DNA of 13,732 nt from Beijerinckiaceae bacterium (GCA_027346205.1 DAIESR010000192.1:1-13732), one strand, 5' to 3'. Counted from the stretch's first letter, positions 1 to 7,763 are shown. Translations and numbers: made by a program. Notes: generated by a model not told the origin, from the sequence alone.

Positions 1-233
1 ACGAGCAGCGTATAGGGATTGACATATTCCAACTCGCCGCGCGGCTGCGGATTGGCTTTGGCAAATCGGCGGAATATCTCGGCAATCCTGGCAAGATCGG
101 GCTTTTTCGCCCGGCCGCCGCGTCGCGCGGGTTTGGCCGGCTTCACCGCCTCTCCAGCCGCAGCCGATCCCCCGGAAGGGCTGTCTGGAACTTTTCCAGC
201 CTGCTTGAACTTACTTCTGGTGTGCGTCGCCAT
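1..233 (-). CDS. nth: Endonuclease III, N-terminal part (cut by window edge)
   Basis: Reading leftward from ATG at 233-231 gives 77 complete codons with no stop before the window edge. The N-terminal 45 residues are a basic, Ala/Pro/Gly/Lys-rich tail. They lead into a segment reading AEIFRRFAKANPQPRGELEY and then VNPYTLLV, which is the recognisable opening of the endonuclease III fold in alphaproteobacteria. Endonuclease III is a base-excision-repair DNA glycosylase/AP lyase that removes oxidised pyrimidines. Its catalytic Lys/Asp and its iron-sulfur cysteines would lie beyond the edge and cannot be checked. No Shine-Dalgarno sequence is visible upstream of the ATG. It is divergent from the DUF2244 gene, with 48 bases between the two starts. 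The identification rests on about 30 conserved residues. Confidence 0.82.
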   Translation of the reverse strand, partial: MATHTRSKFKQAGKVPDSPSGGSAAAGEAVKPAKPARRGGRAKKPDLARIAEIFRRFAKANPQPRGELEYVNPYTLL

Positions 234-281
234 CAGAGCGTTATAAAGTTCGAAACGACCGCAGCAAAGGGCCGAGGCCAT

Positions 282-812
282 ATGCCGGAGCGAGCGATCC
301 ACATTCCTGAATCCGCAGAGGCGGAAGATCCGACCGATCGACGGATCATGTCGGTGCGGCTTTACCCGCATCGTTCGCTGACCCGTCGCAATTTTCACAT
401 TTTGCTGATGTTCTTTTCCACAGTGAGCTTCGCGACGACCGTGCCTTTCGTAATCATGGGCGCGTGGCCGGTGGCGGGCTTCATGGGTCTCGACGTGCTT
501 TTGTTCTTCCTGGCCTTCCGCGCCAATTACCGGGCGGCCCGCGCCTATGAGGATGTGCACGTCACCCCGCTCGAACTGCTGCTTGAGAAGGTCTCGCCCA
601 AGGGCATCAGGGCGCAATGGCGGTTCAACCCGTCCTGGGTGCGCCTGCATAAGGAGGATCATCAGGAGTTCGGGGTCCAGAAGCTGGCACTGATCTCGCG
701 CGGGCAGAGCGTCGAAATCGGCCATTTTCTCGGGCCGGACGAAAAGGCCCGGTTCGCCGAGGGCCTTTCGCAGGCTCTGGCCGAGGCCCGTCGCGGTCCG
801 CGTTTCTCCTGA
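282..812 (+). CDS. DUF2244 family membrane protein
   Basis: This encodes 176 residues from ATG 282. An in-frame GTG/ATG-type extension to 222 is possible, but it would overlap nth by 12 bases and adds low-complexity residues. The protein begins with a short polar region containing RLYPHRSLTRRNF, the typical DUF2244 opening. Two adjacent hydrophobic segments follow, at about residues 38-60 and 65-80, joined by a short Gly/Trp/Pro turn. The rest is a soluble C-terminal domain with a WRFNPSWVRL motif and a late hydrophobic beta-like stretch. This matches the family pattern of two inner-membrane helices with a cytoplasmic domain. The function of DUF2244 proteins is unknown. The family is often found beside nth in alphaproteobacteria, which agrees with the divergent neighbour here. 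Confidence 0.85.
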   Translation: MPERAIHIPESAEAEDPTDRRIMSVRLYPHRSLTRRNFHILLMFFSTVSFATTVPFVIMGAWPVAGFMGLDVLLFFLAFRANYRAARAYEDVHVTPLELLLEKVSPKGIRAQWRFNPSWVRLHKEDHQEFGVQKLALISRGQSVEIGHFLGPDEKARFAEGLSQALAEARRGPRFS

Positions 813-833
813 TCAGCATCGAGCGATTGGCGT

Positions 834-853
834 CGAGCCGCCACACCGGCTCG
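834..853 (+). terminator. Hairpin after the DUF2244 gene, possible terminator
   Basis: CGAGCCG (834-840) and CGGCTCG (847-853) form a perfect 7-bp stem with the 6-base loop CCACAC, 22 bases after the DUF2244 stop codon. No T-run follows it, so intrinsic termination is uncertain. Confidence 0.35.
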
Positions 854-935
854 CCCCACGCTCCCGCTGTGTGCGAGTATTCATAAACGGATAATGAGCA
901 CTTCGACGAAGCGGCGGCGGGGATCGGCTATTCGC

Positions 936-966
936 CTTGCACGGAAAAATCGTCCTCTTATATAGG
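936..966 (+). promoter_or_regulatory. Heat-shock (RpoH, sigma-32) promoter of dnaK
   Basis: CTTG at 936-939, a 17-base spacer, then CTTATATAGG at 957-966 match every fixed position of the alphaproteobacterial RpoH consensus CTTG-N17/18-CYTATNTNNG. The same bases also offer a usable housekeeping-sigma reading: TTGCAC (937-942), 16 bases, TATATA (959-964). Transcription would start near 972, leaving a dnaK leader of about 128 bases. Basal plus heat-induced expression from one site is the likely outcome. Confidence 0.8.
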
Positions 967-1099
967 CCGAAATCTTGCGCCCGCAGGCGGCGCCACCACA
1001 TTGACATGCATCGGGGACCGGGCGGCATGCCGTCCGCCCAAGGACCGGATCGCTACGGGGTCCGGTGGTCTTGCGACTCGCAAAATAAGGAAAGACGAG

Positions 1100-3013
1100 A
1101 TGGGTAAAGTCATTGGCATCGACCTTGGAACCACCAATTCCTGTGTGGCTGTGATGGAAGGCACGACCCCAAAGGTCATCGAGAACGCGGAGGGAGCTCG
1201 CACCACCCCATCGATCGTTGCTTTTACCGACGAAGGCGAACGCCTCGTTGGCCAACCCGCCAAGCGGCAGGCGGTCACCAATCCGGAACGGACCTTCTTC
1301 GCGATCAAACGCCTCATCGGACGGCCTTTCGATGATCCGATGACCAAGAAGGACATGGACCTCGTCCCCTACAACATCATCAAAGCACCGAATGGCGATG
1401 CCTGGGTGCAAGCCGGCAGCAAGCAATATTCGCCGTCGCAGATCTCCGCCTTCACCCTCCAGAAGATGAAGGAGACGGCGGAATCCTATCTCGGCCAGCA
1501 GGTCACGCAGGCCGTCATCACCGTTCCCGCCTATTTCAACGACGCCCAGCGTCAGGCAACGAAGGACGCCGGCAAGATCGCCGGGCTCGAAGTCCTGCGC
1601 ATCATCAATGAGCCGACCGCGGCGGCGCTCGCCTATGGTCTCGACAAGAAGGGCTCAGGCACGATCGCCGTCTATGACCTTGGCGGCGGCACGTTCGACA
1701 TTTCGGTCCTCGAGATCGGCGACGGCGTGTTCGAGGTGAAATCGACGAATGGCGACACCTTCCTCGGCGGCGAGGATTTCGACAATCGCATCGTCAATTA
1801 CCTTGCCGACGAGTTCAAAAAAGAGAACGGCATCGATCTCAAGAAGGACAAGCTCGCGCTCCAGCGCCTGAAAGAGGCAGCTGAAAAGGCCAAGATCGAA
1901 CTCTCCTCGGCGGCGCAGACGGAAATCAACCTTCCCTATATCACGGCCGACGCGACCGGACCGAAGCATCTGACCCTGAAGCTCACGCGCGCGAAACTGG
2001 AAGCGCTGGTCGATGATTTGATCCAGCGGACCGTCGAGCCGTGCCGGAAGGCGCTGAAGGATGCCGGTCTCACTGCGGGCGACATCAATGAAGTCGTCCT
2101 CGTCGGCGGCATGACCCGCATGCCCAAGGTGCAGGAGATCGTGAAGCAATTCTTCGGCAAGGAGCCGCACAAGGGCGTCAACCCCGACGAGGTGGTTGCG
2201 ATCGGCGCAGCTGTCCAGGCCGGCGTGCTGCAGGGCGACGTCAAGGATGTTCTGCTCCTCGACGTGACACCCCTGTCGCTCGGCATCGAAACGCTGGGCG
2301 GCGTCTTCACTCGCCTGATCGACCGCAATACGACGATCCCGACCAAGAAGAGCCAGGTCTTTTCGACGGCGGAAGACAGTCAGACCGCCGTCACGATCCG
2401 CGTGTTCCAGGGCGAGCGCGAGATGGCGGCCGACAACAAGCTGCTCGGCCAGTTCGATCTCGTCGGCATTCCGCCGGCGCCACGCGGCACGCCGCAGGTC
2501 GAAGTCACCTTCGACATCGATGCCAATGGCATCGTCAATGTGACTGCCAAGGACAAGGCGACGAACAAGGAGCAGCAGATCCGCATCCAGGCGTCGGGCG
2601 GGTTGAGCGAGGCCGACATCGACAAGATGGTCAAGGACGCCGAGATGCATGCCGCCGAGGACAAGATCCGGCGTGAGCTCGTCGACGCCAAGAACCATGC
2701 CGAAGCCATGATCCATTCGACCGAGAAATCCGTGGCGGAATATGGCGACAAGGTCTCGCAAGCCGACAAGAGCGCCATCGAGAATGCGATCGCCAGCCTG
2801 AAGACGGCGCTCGAAGGCGAAGACGTCGAAGCGATCAAAGCCAAGGTCGACGAGCTGACCCAGGCCTCGATGAAGCTCGGCGAGGCCATGTACAAGGCGC
2901 AGAGTGCTGAGGCAGGCGGCGAAGCTCCGCAGCAGGAAGCGGCCAAGGACGAAGACGTCATCGACGCCGAGTTCAAGGAAGTCGGGCCGGACGACAAAAA
3001 GAAATCCGCCTGA
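1100..3013 (+). CDS. dnaK: Molecular chaperone DnaK (Hsp70)
   Basis: This is a 637-residue protein, the usual DnaK length. ATG 1100 is preferred over an in-frame start at 1001 because it begins with the canonical [15 protein letters not shown] and has a TAAGGAAAG ribosome-binding site at 1086-1094. The nucleotide-binding domain shows the phosphate-1 loop GIDLGTTNS (6-14), the phosphate-2 motif [12 protein letters not shown] from residue 191, and [10 protein letters not shown]. The interdomain linker [16 protein letters not shown] lies at 383-398. The substrate-binding beta domain and helical lid follow, and the protein ends in an acidic tail with [12 protein letters not shown]. DnaK is the ATP-driven cytoplasmic chaperone that folds and rescues proteins together with DnaJ and GrpE, both also in this window. 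A perfect RpoH promoter lies about 130 bases upstream. No CIRCE element is visible. Confidence 0.99.
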   Translation: MGKVIGIDLGTTNSCVAVMEGTTPKVIENAEGARTTPSIVAFTDEGERLVGQPAKRQAVTNPERTFFAIKRLIGRPFDDPMTKKDMDLVPYNIIKAPNGDAWVQAGSKQYSPSQISAFTLQKMKETAESYLGQQVTQAVITVPAYFNDAQRQATKDAGKIAGLEVLRIINEPTAAALAYGLDKKGSGTIAVYDLGGGTFDISVLEIGDGVFEVKSTNGDTFLGGEDFDNRIVNYLADEFKKENGIDLKKDKLALQRLKEAAEKAKIELSSAAQTEINLPYITADATGPKHLTLKLTRAKLEALVDDLIQRTVEPCRKALKDAGLTAGDINEVVLVGGMTRMPKVQEIVKQFFGKEPHKGVNPDEVVAIGAAVQAGVLQGDVKDVLLLDVTPLSLGIETLGGVFTRLIDRNTTIPTKKSQVFSTAEDSQTAVTIRVFQGEREMAADNKLLGQFDLVGIPPAPRGTPQVEVTFDIDANGIVNVTAKDKATNKEQQIRIQASGGLSEADIDKMVKDAEMHAAEDKIRRELVDAKNHAEAMIHSTEKSVAEYGDKVSQADKSAIENAIASLKTALEGEDVEAIKAKVDELTQASMKLGEAMYKAQSAEAGGEAPQQEAAKDEDVIDAEFKEVGPDDKKKSA

Positions 3014-3025
3014 TATAGAATTCTT

Positions 3026-3055
3026 CCACGCCCGAGCTTCGGCATCCGGGCGTGG
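3026..3055 (+). terminator. Strong hairpin with TTCG loop just after dnaK
   Basis: CCACGCCCG (3026-3034) pairs perfectly with CGGGCGTGG (3047-3055). Inside, GC-TTCG-GC (3036-3043) makes a very stable UUCG tetraloop. The hairpin starts 13 bases after the dnaK stop. No T-tract follows, so it may be a leaky terminator or an mRNA 3'-end stabiliser that allows partial read-through into dnaJ. Confidence 0.5.
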
Positions 3056-3199
3056 ATGCGTTTGCCGCCCGGCCGTAACGGCACCCTTTTTGCCACGTTC
3101 TTTTGCGGTGTCGCGCGGCTTTTACCGCCTCTCGCGGGTCGGCTAGGCGCGCAGGCGATATACGGCCTCGTCCTTCCGAAGCCGAGGGTTCTATGCGCT
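3056..3199. other. dnaK-dnaJ spacer, part without a recognised gene
   Basis: The gap between dnaK and dnaJ is 414 bases (3014-3427). Apart from the post-dnaK hairpin and the composite palindromic repeat, this stretch shows only weak features: a 4-bp stem GCCG-TAA-CGGC (3072-3082) followed four bases later by TTTTT, and a CCTCG/CGAGG stem near 3168-3188. Short reading frames here carry no recognisable protein. No CTTG-type RpoH promoter was found before dnaJ. Confidence 0.4.
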
Positions 3200-3249
3200 A
3201 GAGCATGTCCCGGAAAAGTTGATAGACTTTTCCGACAAAGGACATGCTC
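3200..3249 (+). repeat. Rhizobial-type palindromic repeat, module B (GAGCATG...CATGCTC), copy 1
   Basis: Outer arms GAGCATGTCC (3201-3210) and GGACATGCTC (3240-3249) are perfect 10-base inverted repeats. Nested inside, CGGAAAAGT (3211-3219) pairs perfectly with ACTTTTCCG (3226-3234) around a 6-base loop, leaving ACAAA as a bulge. Bases 3200-3233 match the reverse complement of 8622-8655 at 33 of 34 positions, so this is a dispersed repeat. It resembles the intergenic GAGCATGATCCGGAAAAGT-type palindromes common in rhizobial genomes (from recall). Confidence 0.85.
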
Positions 3250-3263
3250 CAAGTATTTGAAAT

Positions 3264-3314
3264 AGAGCGGGATGAGGAAAAGTGGATACGGGTTTTCCGC
3301 CCGTATCCATCTCT
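3264..3314 (+). repeat. Rhizobial-type palindromic repeat, module C (AGAGCGGGATG...CATCTCT)
   Basis: GGATACGGG (3284-3292) and CCCGTATCC (3300-3308) form a perfect 9-bp stem with loop TTTTCCG. The outer arm AGAG-CGGG-ATG (3264-3274) can pair with CATCTCT (3308-3314) only if CGGG is bulged out, which suggests that a CCGC has been lost from the right arm relative to a full palindrome. A 14-base linker (3250-3263) joins it to module B. The following TTATTGGAATCG (3318-3329) looks like the usual flank of this repeat class. Confidence 0.7.
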
Positions 3315-3427
3315 AAGTTATTGGAATCGCATCTTTATGTGAAAGATGGCATTTGTGGATGGCGGCGCGCGCGTGCCGTGGACGATAGAAAAAGATCGGT
3401 GCCGCATGCAGCGGCAGAGGGGTCCGA

Positions 3428-4564
3428 ATGGCGACCGTGAAACGCGACTTTTATGAAGTTCTCGGGGTTTCGAGAACATGCACGGAAACCGAGATGAAAT
3501 CCGCCTTCCGCAAGGCGGCGATGGCTCACCATCCCGATCGCAATCCCGGCGATGCGGAAGCCGAACACAAGTTCAAAGAGGTCAATGAGGCCTATCAGAT
3601 TCTGTCCGATACGCAGAAACGCGCCGCTTACGACCGCTACGGACATGCTGCCTTCGAGGGGGGTAACGGTTTTGGCGGCGGTGCCGAGGGTTTCGGCGCC
3701 TCGATGGCCGATATTTTCGACGATCTCTTCGGCGATATGATGGGCCGGCGCGGCGGCCGCAATGGCGGTGCAGCGCGCGGTTCCGATCTTCGCTACAATC
3801 TTGAAATCACACTGGAAGACGCATTTACCGGCAAGACGGCTAATCTTACCCTGCCGACCTCGATCGTGTGCGACGCCTGCACTGGCAGCGGCGCCAAGCC
3901 GGGCGCCAAGCCGCGCGCCTGCCCGACCTGCGGCGGCTATGGCCGCGTTCGCGCCCAGCAAGGCTTTTTCTCGATCGAACGGACCTGTCCCCACTGTCAG
4001 GGGCAGGGCGAGATCATCGACAATCCCTGCACCGTCTGCTCGGGTTCGGGTCGCGTCACGCGCGAGCGTAGCCTCGCAGTCAATGTGCCCGCGGGCGTCG
4101 AGGACGGCACGAGAATCCGCCTCGCCGGCGAAGGCGAGGCCGGCATGCGGGGCGGACCGCAGGGTGATCTCTACATTTTCATCGCGATGAAGCCGCACCC
4201 GTTTTTCCAGCGCGACGGGGCAGATCTGTTCTGCCGCGTGCCGATCTCCATGGTGCAGGCGGCGATGGGTGGCGAAGTCCCCGTCCACACCATCGATGGC
4301 GAGGAAGCCAAGATCAAGATCCCCGAGGGGACGCAATCCGGCAAGCAATTCAAGGTGAAGAACAAAGGAATGCCCGTGCTGCGCACGCGCGACGTCGGCG
4401 ATCTCTACATCCAGGTCACCGTCGAAACGCCGCAGAATTTGACCAAACGGCAGCGTGAATTGCTCGCGGAATTCGAGTCGCTTTCATCCCACACGACGCA
4501 TCCGGAGGCGTCGGGCTTCTTTGCCAAGATGAAAGACTTCTTCGAAAATCTCAGCGGTCAGTGA
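3428..4564 (+). CDS. dnaJ: Co-chaperone DnaJ (Hsp40, type I)
   Basis: This is a 378-residue type I DnaJ with every domain present. The J domain (1-70) carries HPD at 35-37, which stimulates DnaK ATPase. A Gly/Phe-rich segment covers about 75-115. The zinc domain has four CxxCxGxG-type repeats with cysteines at 148/151, 165/168, 187/190 and 201/204. The C-terminal substrate-binding beta domains include [11 protein letters not shown] near 281. ATG 3428 is supported by the AGAGGGG ribosome-binding sequence at 3417-3422 and by the normal [14 protein letters not shown] opening. It delivers unfolded clients to DnaK in the cytoplasm. It sits in the usual dnaK-dnaJ order but behind a 414-base gap containing a hairpin and a composite repeat. 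Cotranscription is therefore likely but attenuated, and a separate promoter was not identified. Confidence 0.99.
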   Translation: MATVKRDFYEVLGVSRTCTETEMKSAFRKAAMAHHPDRNPGDAEAEHKFKEVNEAYQILSDTQKRAAYDRYGHAAFEGGNGFGGGAEGFGASMADIFDDLFGDMMGRRGGRNGGAARGSDLRYNLEITLEDAFTGKTANLTLPTSIVCDACTGSGAKPGAKPRACPTCGGYGRVRAQQGFFSIERTCPHCQGQGEIIDNPCTVCSGSGRVTRERSLAVNVPAGVEDGTRIRLAGEGEAGMRGGPQGDLYIFIAMKPHPFFQRDGADLFCRVPISMVQAAMGGEVPVHTIDGEEAKIKIPEGTQSGKQFKVKNKGMPVLRTRDVGDLYIQVTVETPQNLTKRQRELLAEFESLSSHTTHPEASGFFAKMKDFFENLSGQ

Positions 4565-4570
4565 CCGCTG
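4552..4570 (+). terminator. Palindrome spanning the dnaJ stop codon, possible terminator
   Basis: CAGCGGTCA (4552-4560) and TGACCGCTG (4562-4570) are perfect 9-base arms around a single G. As RNA, a 7-bp stem with a 5-base loop is feasible. The dnaJ TGA stop (4562-4564) lies inside the right arm. No T-tract follows. Confidence 0.35.
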
Positions 4571-4639
4571 TCCTCAACTGCCGCCTAAGGCTTCTGCCTG
4601 CGCTTTGAGCATCATGCCTCTCGAAATTGTGAAGCTTTC

Positions 4640-4670
4640 TTGACGTGGCTGGCTTTGTCGGCAATTTTAC
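4640..4670 (+). promoter_or_regulatory. Candidate housekeeping promoter upstream of the pmtA-like gene
   Basis: TTGACG (4640-4645) is followed after 18-19 bases by ATTTTA/TTTTAC (4664-4670). The -35 is good and the -10 is weak. It lies about 125 bases before the TTG start. A GACCCG/CGGGTC hairpin (4712-4728) would fall in the leader. Confidence 0.3.
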
Positions 4671-4794
4671 TCGGCACATGCCTGCATTCTCCGCGCCGAT
4701 TCTCTGATGCCGACCCGAGAGGCGGGTCACGCAACTAAGTGATCGGCTCCAGATTACAAATTCGAAATCCCTTTCAAGCCAAGGATCAAAAGGT

Positions 4795-5652
4795 TTGCGT
4801 ATTGAGCCGACGCGTGCGACCCGTGCCCCTGTGCCGAAACCGAACTTGCGGATCGAGGACCGCCTGGCCGACGAGGCTCGGTTCATCAAATCCTGGTTCG
4901 ACAACCCGCTTTTGACCGGGGCCGTCACCCCTTCCGGCCCGGCGCTCGCGCAAATGATGGCGCGGGCCATCGATCCCGCCGCCGAAGGGCCCATCATCGA
5001 ACTCGGACCGGGCACGGGCGCGATCACCCAGGCATTGCTGGATCGCGGCATTGAACCTGAGCGGCTCATCCTCGTCGAATATGACGAAAATTTCTGCGCG
5101 CTGCTCGCCCGGCGGTTCCCCGGAGTCCGCATCGTCCGCGGCGATGCCTATCATTTGGCAACGAGCCTGCAGGCTCAATTCGAGACGCCAGCGGCGGCCA
5201 TCGTCTCCAGCCTGCCGCTGTTGACCAAGCCCGAGAATGTCCGTCTCGCGCTTCTCGCCGATGCTTTCGAACTCATGGCGCCGGACGGGATCTTCGTTCA
5301 ATATACCTATAGTCTCAACTCGCCGATGCCACGCAAGGCGCCGCCGATCGCTTTCGAGGCCGAAGCCTCGCGTCGGATCTGGCTCAATGTGCCGCCGGCA
5401 CGCGTCTGGGTCTATCGCCGCGCCGGCGAGGGCCTCGGCGCGGCACGCCCGCATATCAAGGGCTTTCGGCACCTGGGGACCGCTGGAAAATCGCGCCGCG
5501 ATTTTAAGAGCGAGTTCGACGAGGCCAAATCGCGCCTGCGGAAGCTTGCCGGCGATTTGATGCTGCCACGCCGCGATCGGCCATTGAATCCGGCCTTCGC
5601 GCTCTTGCGCAAAATTCCCGATCTCGACAAATTGCGTCTCTACTTTAAATGA
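4795..5652 (+). CDS. pmtA: PmtA-like phospholipid N-methyltransferase (SAM-dependent)
   Basis: This is a 285-residue class I SAM methyltransferase. No ATG precedes the conserved part. TTG 4795 is the likely start, with AAGGA (4781-4785) nine bases upstream. Visible motifs are FIKSWFDNPLLTGAVTPSG (30-48), typical of the rhizobial/Rhodobacter PmtA type, SAM-binding motif I IELGPGTGA (68-76), the acidic residue after strand 2 in LVEYDEN (93-99), and SSLPLL (138-143). PmtA methylates phosphatidylethanolamine stepwise to phosphatidylcholine at the cytoplasmic membrane face. The family resembles KsgA-type rRNA adenine dimethylases and is often mislabelled as such, but the GAVTPSG context favours PmtA. 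A basic C-terminal extension of about 70 residues (215-285) goes beyond the usual length of about 200. Substrate specificity is inferred. Confidence 0.78.
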   Translation: MRIEPTRATRAPVPKPNLRIEDRLADEARFIKSWFDNPLLTGAVTPSGPALAQMMARAIDPAAEGPIIELGPGTGAITQALLDRGIEPERLILVEYDENFCALLARRFPGVRIVRGDAYHLATSLQAQFETPAAAIVSSLPLLTKPENVRLALLADAFELMAPDGIFVQYTYSLNSPMPRKAPPIAFEAEASRRIWLNVPPARVWVYRRAGEGLGAARPHIKGFRHLGTAGKSRRDFKSEFDEAKSRLRKLAGDLMLPRRDRPLNPAFALLRKIPDLDKLRLYFK

Positions 5653-5824
5653 TTTGGCGCAAGTCACACGCGACAGACCTGTGCCCTGACGTGTCGGCTA
5701 GTATAGGGAAGCATAGATTCCCAATACGTCGCATTTCTTGGATGTATCCGCTTTTCGTCATCGAACCGCGGTCAGTGTCTGACTGGCGGCTCAATGACGG
5801 CGGATACTAGGTGGCTCCGAGCGC

Positions 5825-6550
5825 ATGCGTGAGAAACCAAAGCCTTCCGACCGCCTGATCGTCGCGCTCGATTTTTCCGATCCAGCCAAAGCCGAAGCGC
5901 TCGTCGCGCGTCTTGGCGCCACCGTCTCCTTTTACAAGATCGGCCTCGAACTCGCCTTTGCCGGAGACGCCGGCAACAATGGCCTCGCTCTTGCCGATCG
6001 GCTCGTCGCGCAAGGCAAGAAGGTCTTTCTCGACCTCAAGCTGCACGACATTCCCAATACGGTGACGCGCGCGACCGCCGCATTGGCTCGGCGCGGCTAT
6101 GAATTCCTCACCATTCATGCCTATCCGCAGACCATGGCGGCGGCAAAAGAAGGAATCGTCGGCTCGGCGCTCAAGCTCCTCGCCGTGACGGTGATGACAT
6201 CCTATGACGACGCTGATCTCGCAGCGGCGGGCTATGGCTTCTCGGTCAAGGATCTCGTCGCCCGACGCGCTGGACAGGCATGGGGCGCCGGCATTGCGGG
6301 CCTCGTTCTCTCCGCCGCCGAAGTCTCGGCAATGCGGCTGATGGTCGGCGACGAGATGATTCTCGTGACACCGGGCATAAGACCGAAGGACGCGGATGTG
6401 GGCGATCAGAAACGCGTCGCGACGCCTGCAACGGCGATCGCAGCGGGCGCGGATTATCTCGTCGTGGGGCGCCCGATCACCGAGGCCGAGGACCCATGCG
6501 CCAGCGCCGAGGCGATCCAGGCTGAGATCGCCGCTGCCGCCAATATATGA
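5825..6550 (+). CDS. pyrF: Orotidine 5'-phosphate decarboxylase
   Basis: This is a 241-residue TIM-barrel enzyme of the bacterial PyrF group. It shows the substrate-binding LIVALDFSD (11-19), the catalytic signature [13 protein letters not shown] (residues 68-80, with the Asp-Lys-Asp triad in DLKLHD), the strand VTVMTSYDD, and the phosphate-binding VTPGIRP...[12 protein letters not shown] near the C-terminus. It converts OMP to UMP, the last step of de novo pyrimidine synthesis. ATG 5825 has TAGGTGG (5808-5814) as a reasonable ribosome-binding site. The 172-base gap after the pmtA-like gene contains no clear promoter, only a TAGTAT sequence near 5699 without a good -35 partner. Confidence 0.97.
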   Translation: MREKPKPSDRLIVALDFSDPAKAEALVARLGATVSFYKIGLELAFAGDAGNNGLALADRLVAQGKKVFLDLKLHDIPNTVTRATAALARRGYEFLTIHAYPQTMAAAKEGIVGSALKLLAVTVMTSYDDADLAAAGYGFSVKDLVARRAGQAWGAGIAGLVLSAAEVSAMRLMVGDEMILVTPGIRPKDADVGDQKRVATPATAIAAGADYLVVGRPITEAEDPCASAEAIQAEIAAAANI

Positions 6551-6894
6551 TCATGAAAATCGCAAGAGCTGTCAGGTCGGATCCCGGCCTCGGGATCGAT
6601 CCGAGACCATGGGGGCGGTCTTCCCGCAAGAGCCGCGAAACTGCGGAAGCAGCGGCTGACCCGGGCTCGACGCGGCACATGAACGTACTTCCGGCCCATG
6701 TGCCCCGGCTGATGCCGGTCGCGCCGTCCCTGGTCGAGAAAGACCTTAGAAGCGTGATGTGACCAGCGAATGACGAAAATGTGCCGAAAACAGGTTGCCT
6801 TTCGATTGTCGAGACGGGTGCCGGCGGCGCCAGACTTTCCATCCATAAAACGGCGCTTTATAGGATGGCGCATGTATAATGGGAGATTTACGGG
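6551..6894. other. pyrF-dapB spacer rich in inverted repeats, no gene
   Basis: This is 344 bases without a recognisable protein. The first half is packed with hairpins: GATCCCG-gcct-CGGGATC (6580-6597), overlapped by the palindrome GGATCGATCC (6593-6602), then AGACC/GGTCT (6604-6621), AGCCGC/GCGGCT (6631-6657) with an inner CCGC/GCGG stem, and GGCACATG/CATGTGCC (6674-6704). The second half is plainer. A TATAAT at 6875-6880 lies immediately before the dapB ribosome-binding site, too close to serve as a normal promoter. Confidence 0.6.
6580..6704. repeat. Cluster of four successive inverted repeats
   Basis: Four stem-loops follow one another. Their stems are 7 bp (6580-6586 with 6591-6597), 5 bp (6604-6608 with 6617-6621), 6 bp (6631-6636 with 6652-6657) and 8 bp (6674-6681 with 6697-6704). 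They share no sequence with the repeats at 3200 and 8571. They may be a decayed REP-type element or the pyrF 3' processing/termination region; no T-tract is present. Confidence 0.5.
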
Positions 6895-7707
6895 ATGAGC
6901 GATATGCGGCTGATCGTGGCCGGTGCGGCCGGCCGCATGGGCCGTGTGCTCGTCAATCTGATCGCTGCGACCGAGGGTGTCACGCTGGCCGGGGCGCTCG
7001 AAGGGAGCGCGAGCGAGGCGCAGGGCAAGGATGCAGGGGTCCTCGCCGGCTGCGGCCCGCTGGGCGTGTCCGTTTGCAGCGATCCCTTGGCCTGCGTGAT
7101 TGCCGCCGATGGCATCATCGATTTCAGCACACCGCGCGCAAGCGTCGAACTGGCGGCGTTGGCCGCGCAGGCACGCATCGCCCATGTCATCGGCACGACC
7201 GGCTTTTCGAACGAGGATCTGCAAGCCATCGAAGCGGCGGGGCGGCATGCCGCGATCGTCCGCTCCGGCAATATGAGCCTAGGCGTCAATCTGCTCGCGG
7301 GCCTTGTCGAGAAAGTGGCGCGCACACTCGGCCCCGATTTCGATATAGAGATCGCCGAAATGCATCATCGGATGAAGGTCGACGCGCCTTCGGGCACGGC
7401 GCTGCTCTTGGGCGCTGCCGCCGCACGCGGCCGGGGCGTCGATCTCGAAGAAACATCCGTGCGCGGCCGCGACGGTCACACTGGCGCTCGGCAGCCGGGC
7501 AGCATAGGTTTCGCCGCTCTGCGCGGTGGCACGGTGGTGGGCGATCACATGGTCATCTTCGCCGGCCAGGGGGAGCGGCTCGAACTCGTCCATCGCGCCG
7601 AGGACCGCGGCATTTTCGCTCGTGGCGCGCTGCATGCCGCGCTCTGGGCCCGTGGCCGCAAGCCCGGCTTGTATTCCATGGCTGATGTCCTGGGTCTCGC
7701 CGGATGA
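6895..7707 (+). CDS. dapB: 4-hydroxy-tetrahydrodipicolinate reductase
   Basis: This is a 270-residue protein of normal DapB length. The N-terminal Rossmann domain has the nucleotide-binding GAAGRMG (10-16) and VIGTTGF (98-104). The catalytic domain carries the diagnostic [16 protein letters not shown] (155-170), with the proton-donor His and the substrate Lys at 157/158 and 161. The enzyme reduces the dihydrodipicolinate precursor with NAD(P)H in the diaminopimelate/lysine pathway. ATG 6895 is preceded by GGGAG (6881-6885), nine bases away; an ATG at 6904 in the same frame is a weaker alternative. A long overlapping frame from 6879 is a shadow. Confidence 0.98.
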   Translation: MSDMRLIVAGAAGRMGRVLVNLIAATEGVTLAGALEGSASEAQGKDAGVLAGCGPLGVSVCSDPLACVIAADGIIDFSTPRASVELAALAAQARIAHVIGTTGFSNEDLQAIEAAGRHAAIVRSGNMSLGVNLLAGLVEKVARTLGPDFDIEIAEMHHRMKVDAPSGTALLLGAAAARGRGVDLEETSVRGRDGHTGARQPGSIGFAALRGGTVVGDHMVIFAGQGERLELVHRAEDRGIFARGALHAALWARGRKPGLYSMADVLGLAG

Positions 7708-7763
7708 TTCGAACCGCTGTGCAGAGAAGTGAATGCATGCCAGCATGCCATCGGCCCAGGCCG

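Noticed and set aside
1655..2761. 368-residue minus-strand open frame opposite dnaK
   Set aside because: It is antisense to highly conserved dnaK codons. The product is a low-complexity Leu/Asp/Arg shadow with no ribosome-binding site or family features.
3335..4348. 337-residue minus-strand frame opposite dnaJ
   Set aside because: It is a shadow of dnaJ and contains only Ala/Gly/Arg-rich sequence without motifs.
6875..6880. Perfect TATAAT before dapB
   Set aside because: It lies directly against the GGGAG ribosome-binding site; a transcript starting about seven bases downstream would lack that site. No -35 partner is found at 16-18 bases.
6879..7685. 268-residue frame overlapping dapB
   Set aside because: It is out of frame with a complete DapB that has all catalytic motifs. 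The product is Arg/Gly-rich.
7735..7750. Tandem GCATGCCA repeat after dapB
   Set aside because: It has only two 8-base units and no further copies, so it is consistent with chance.
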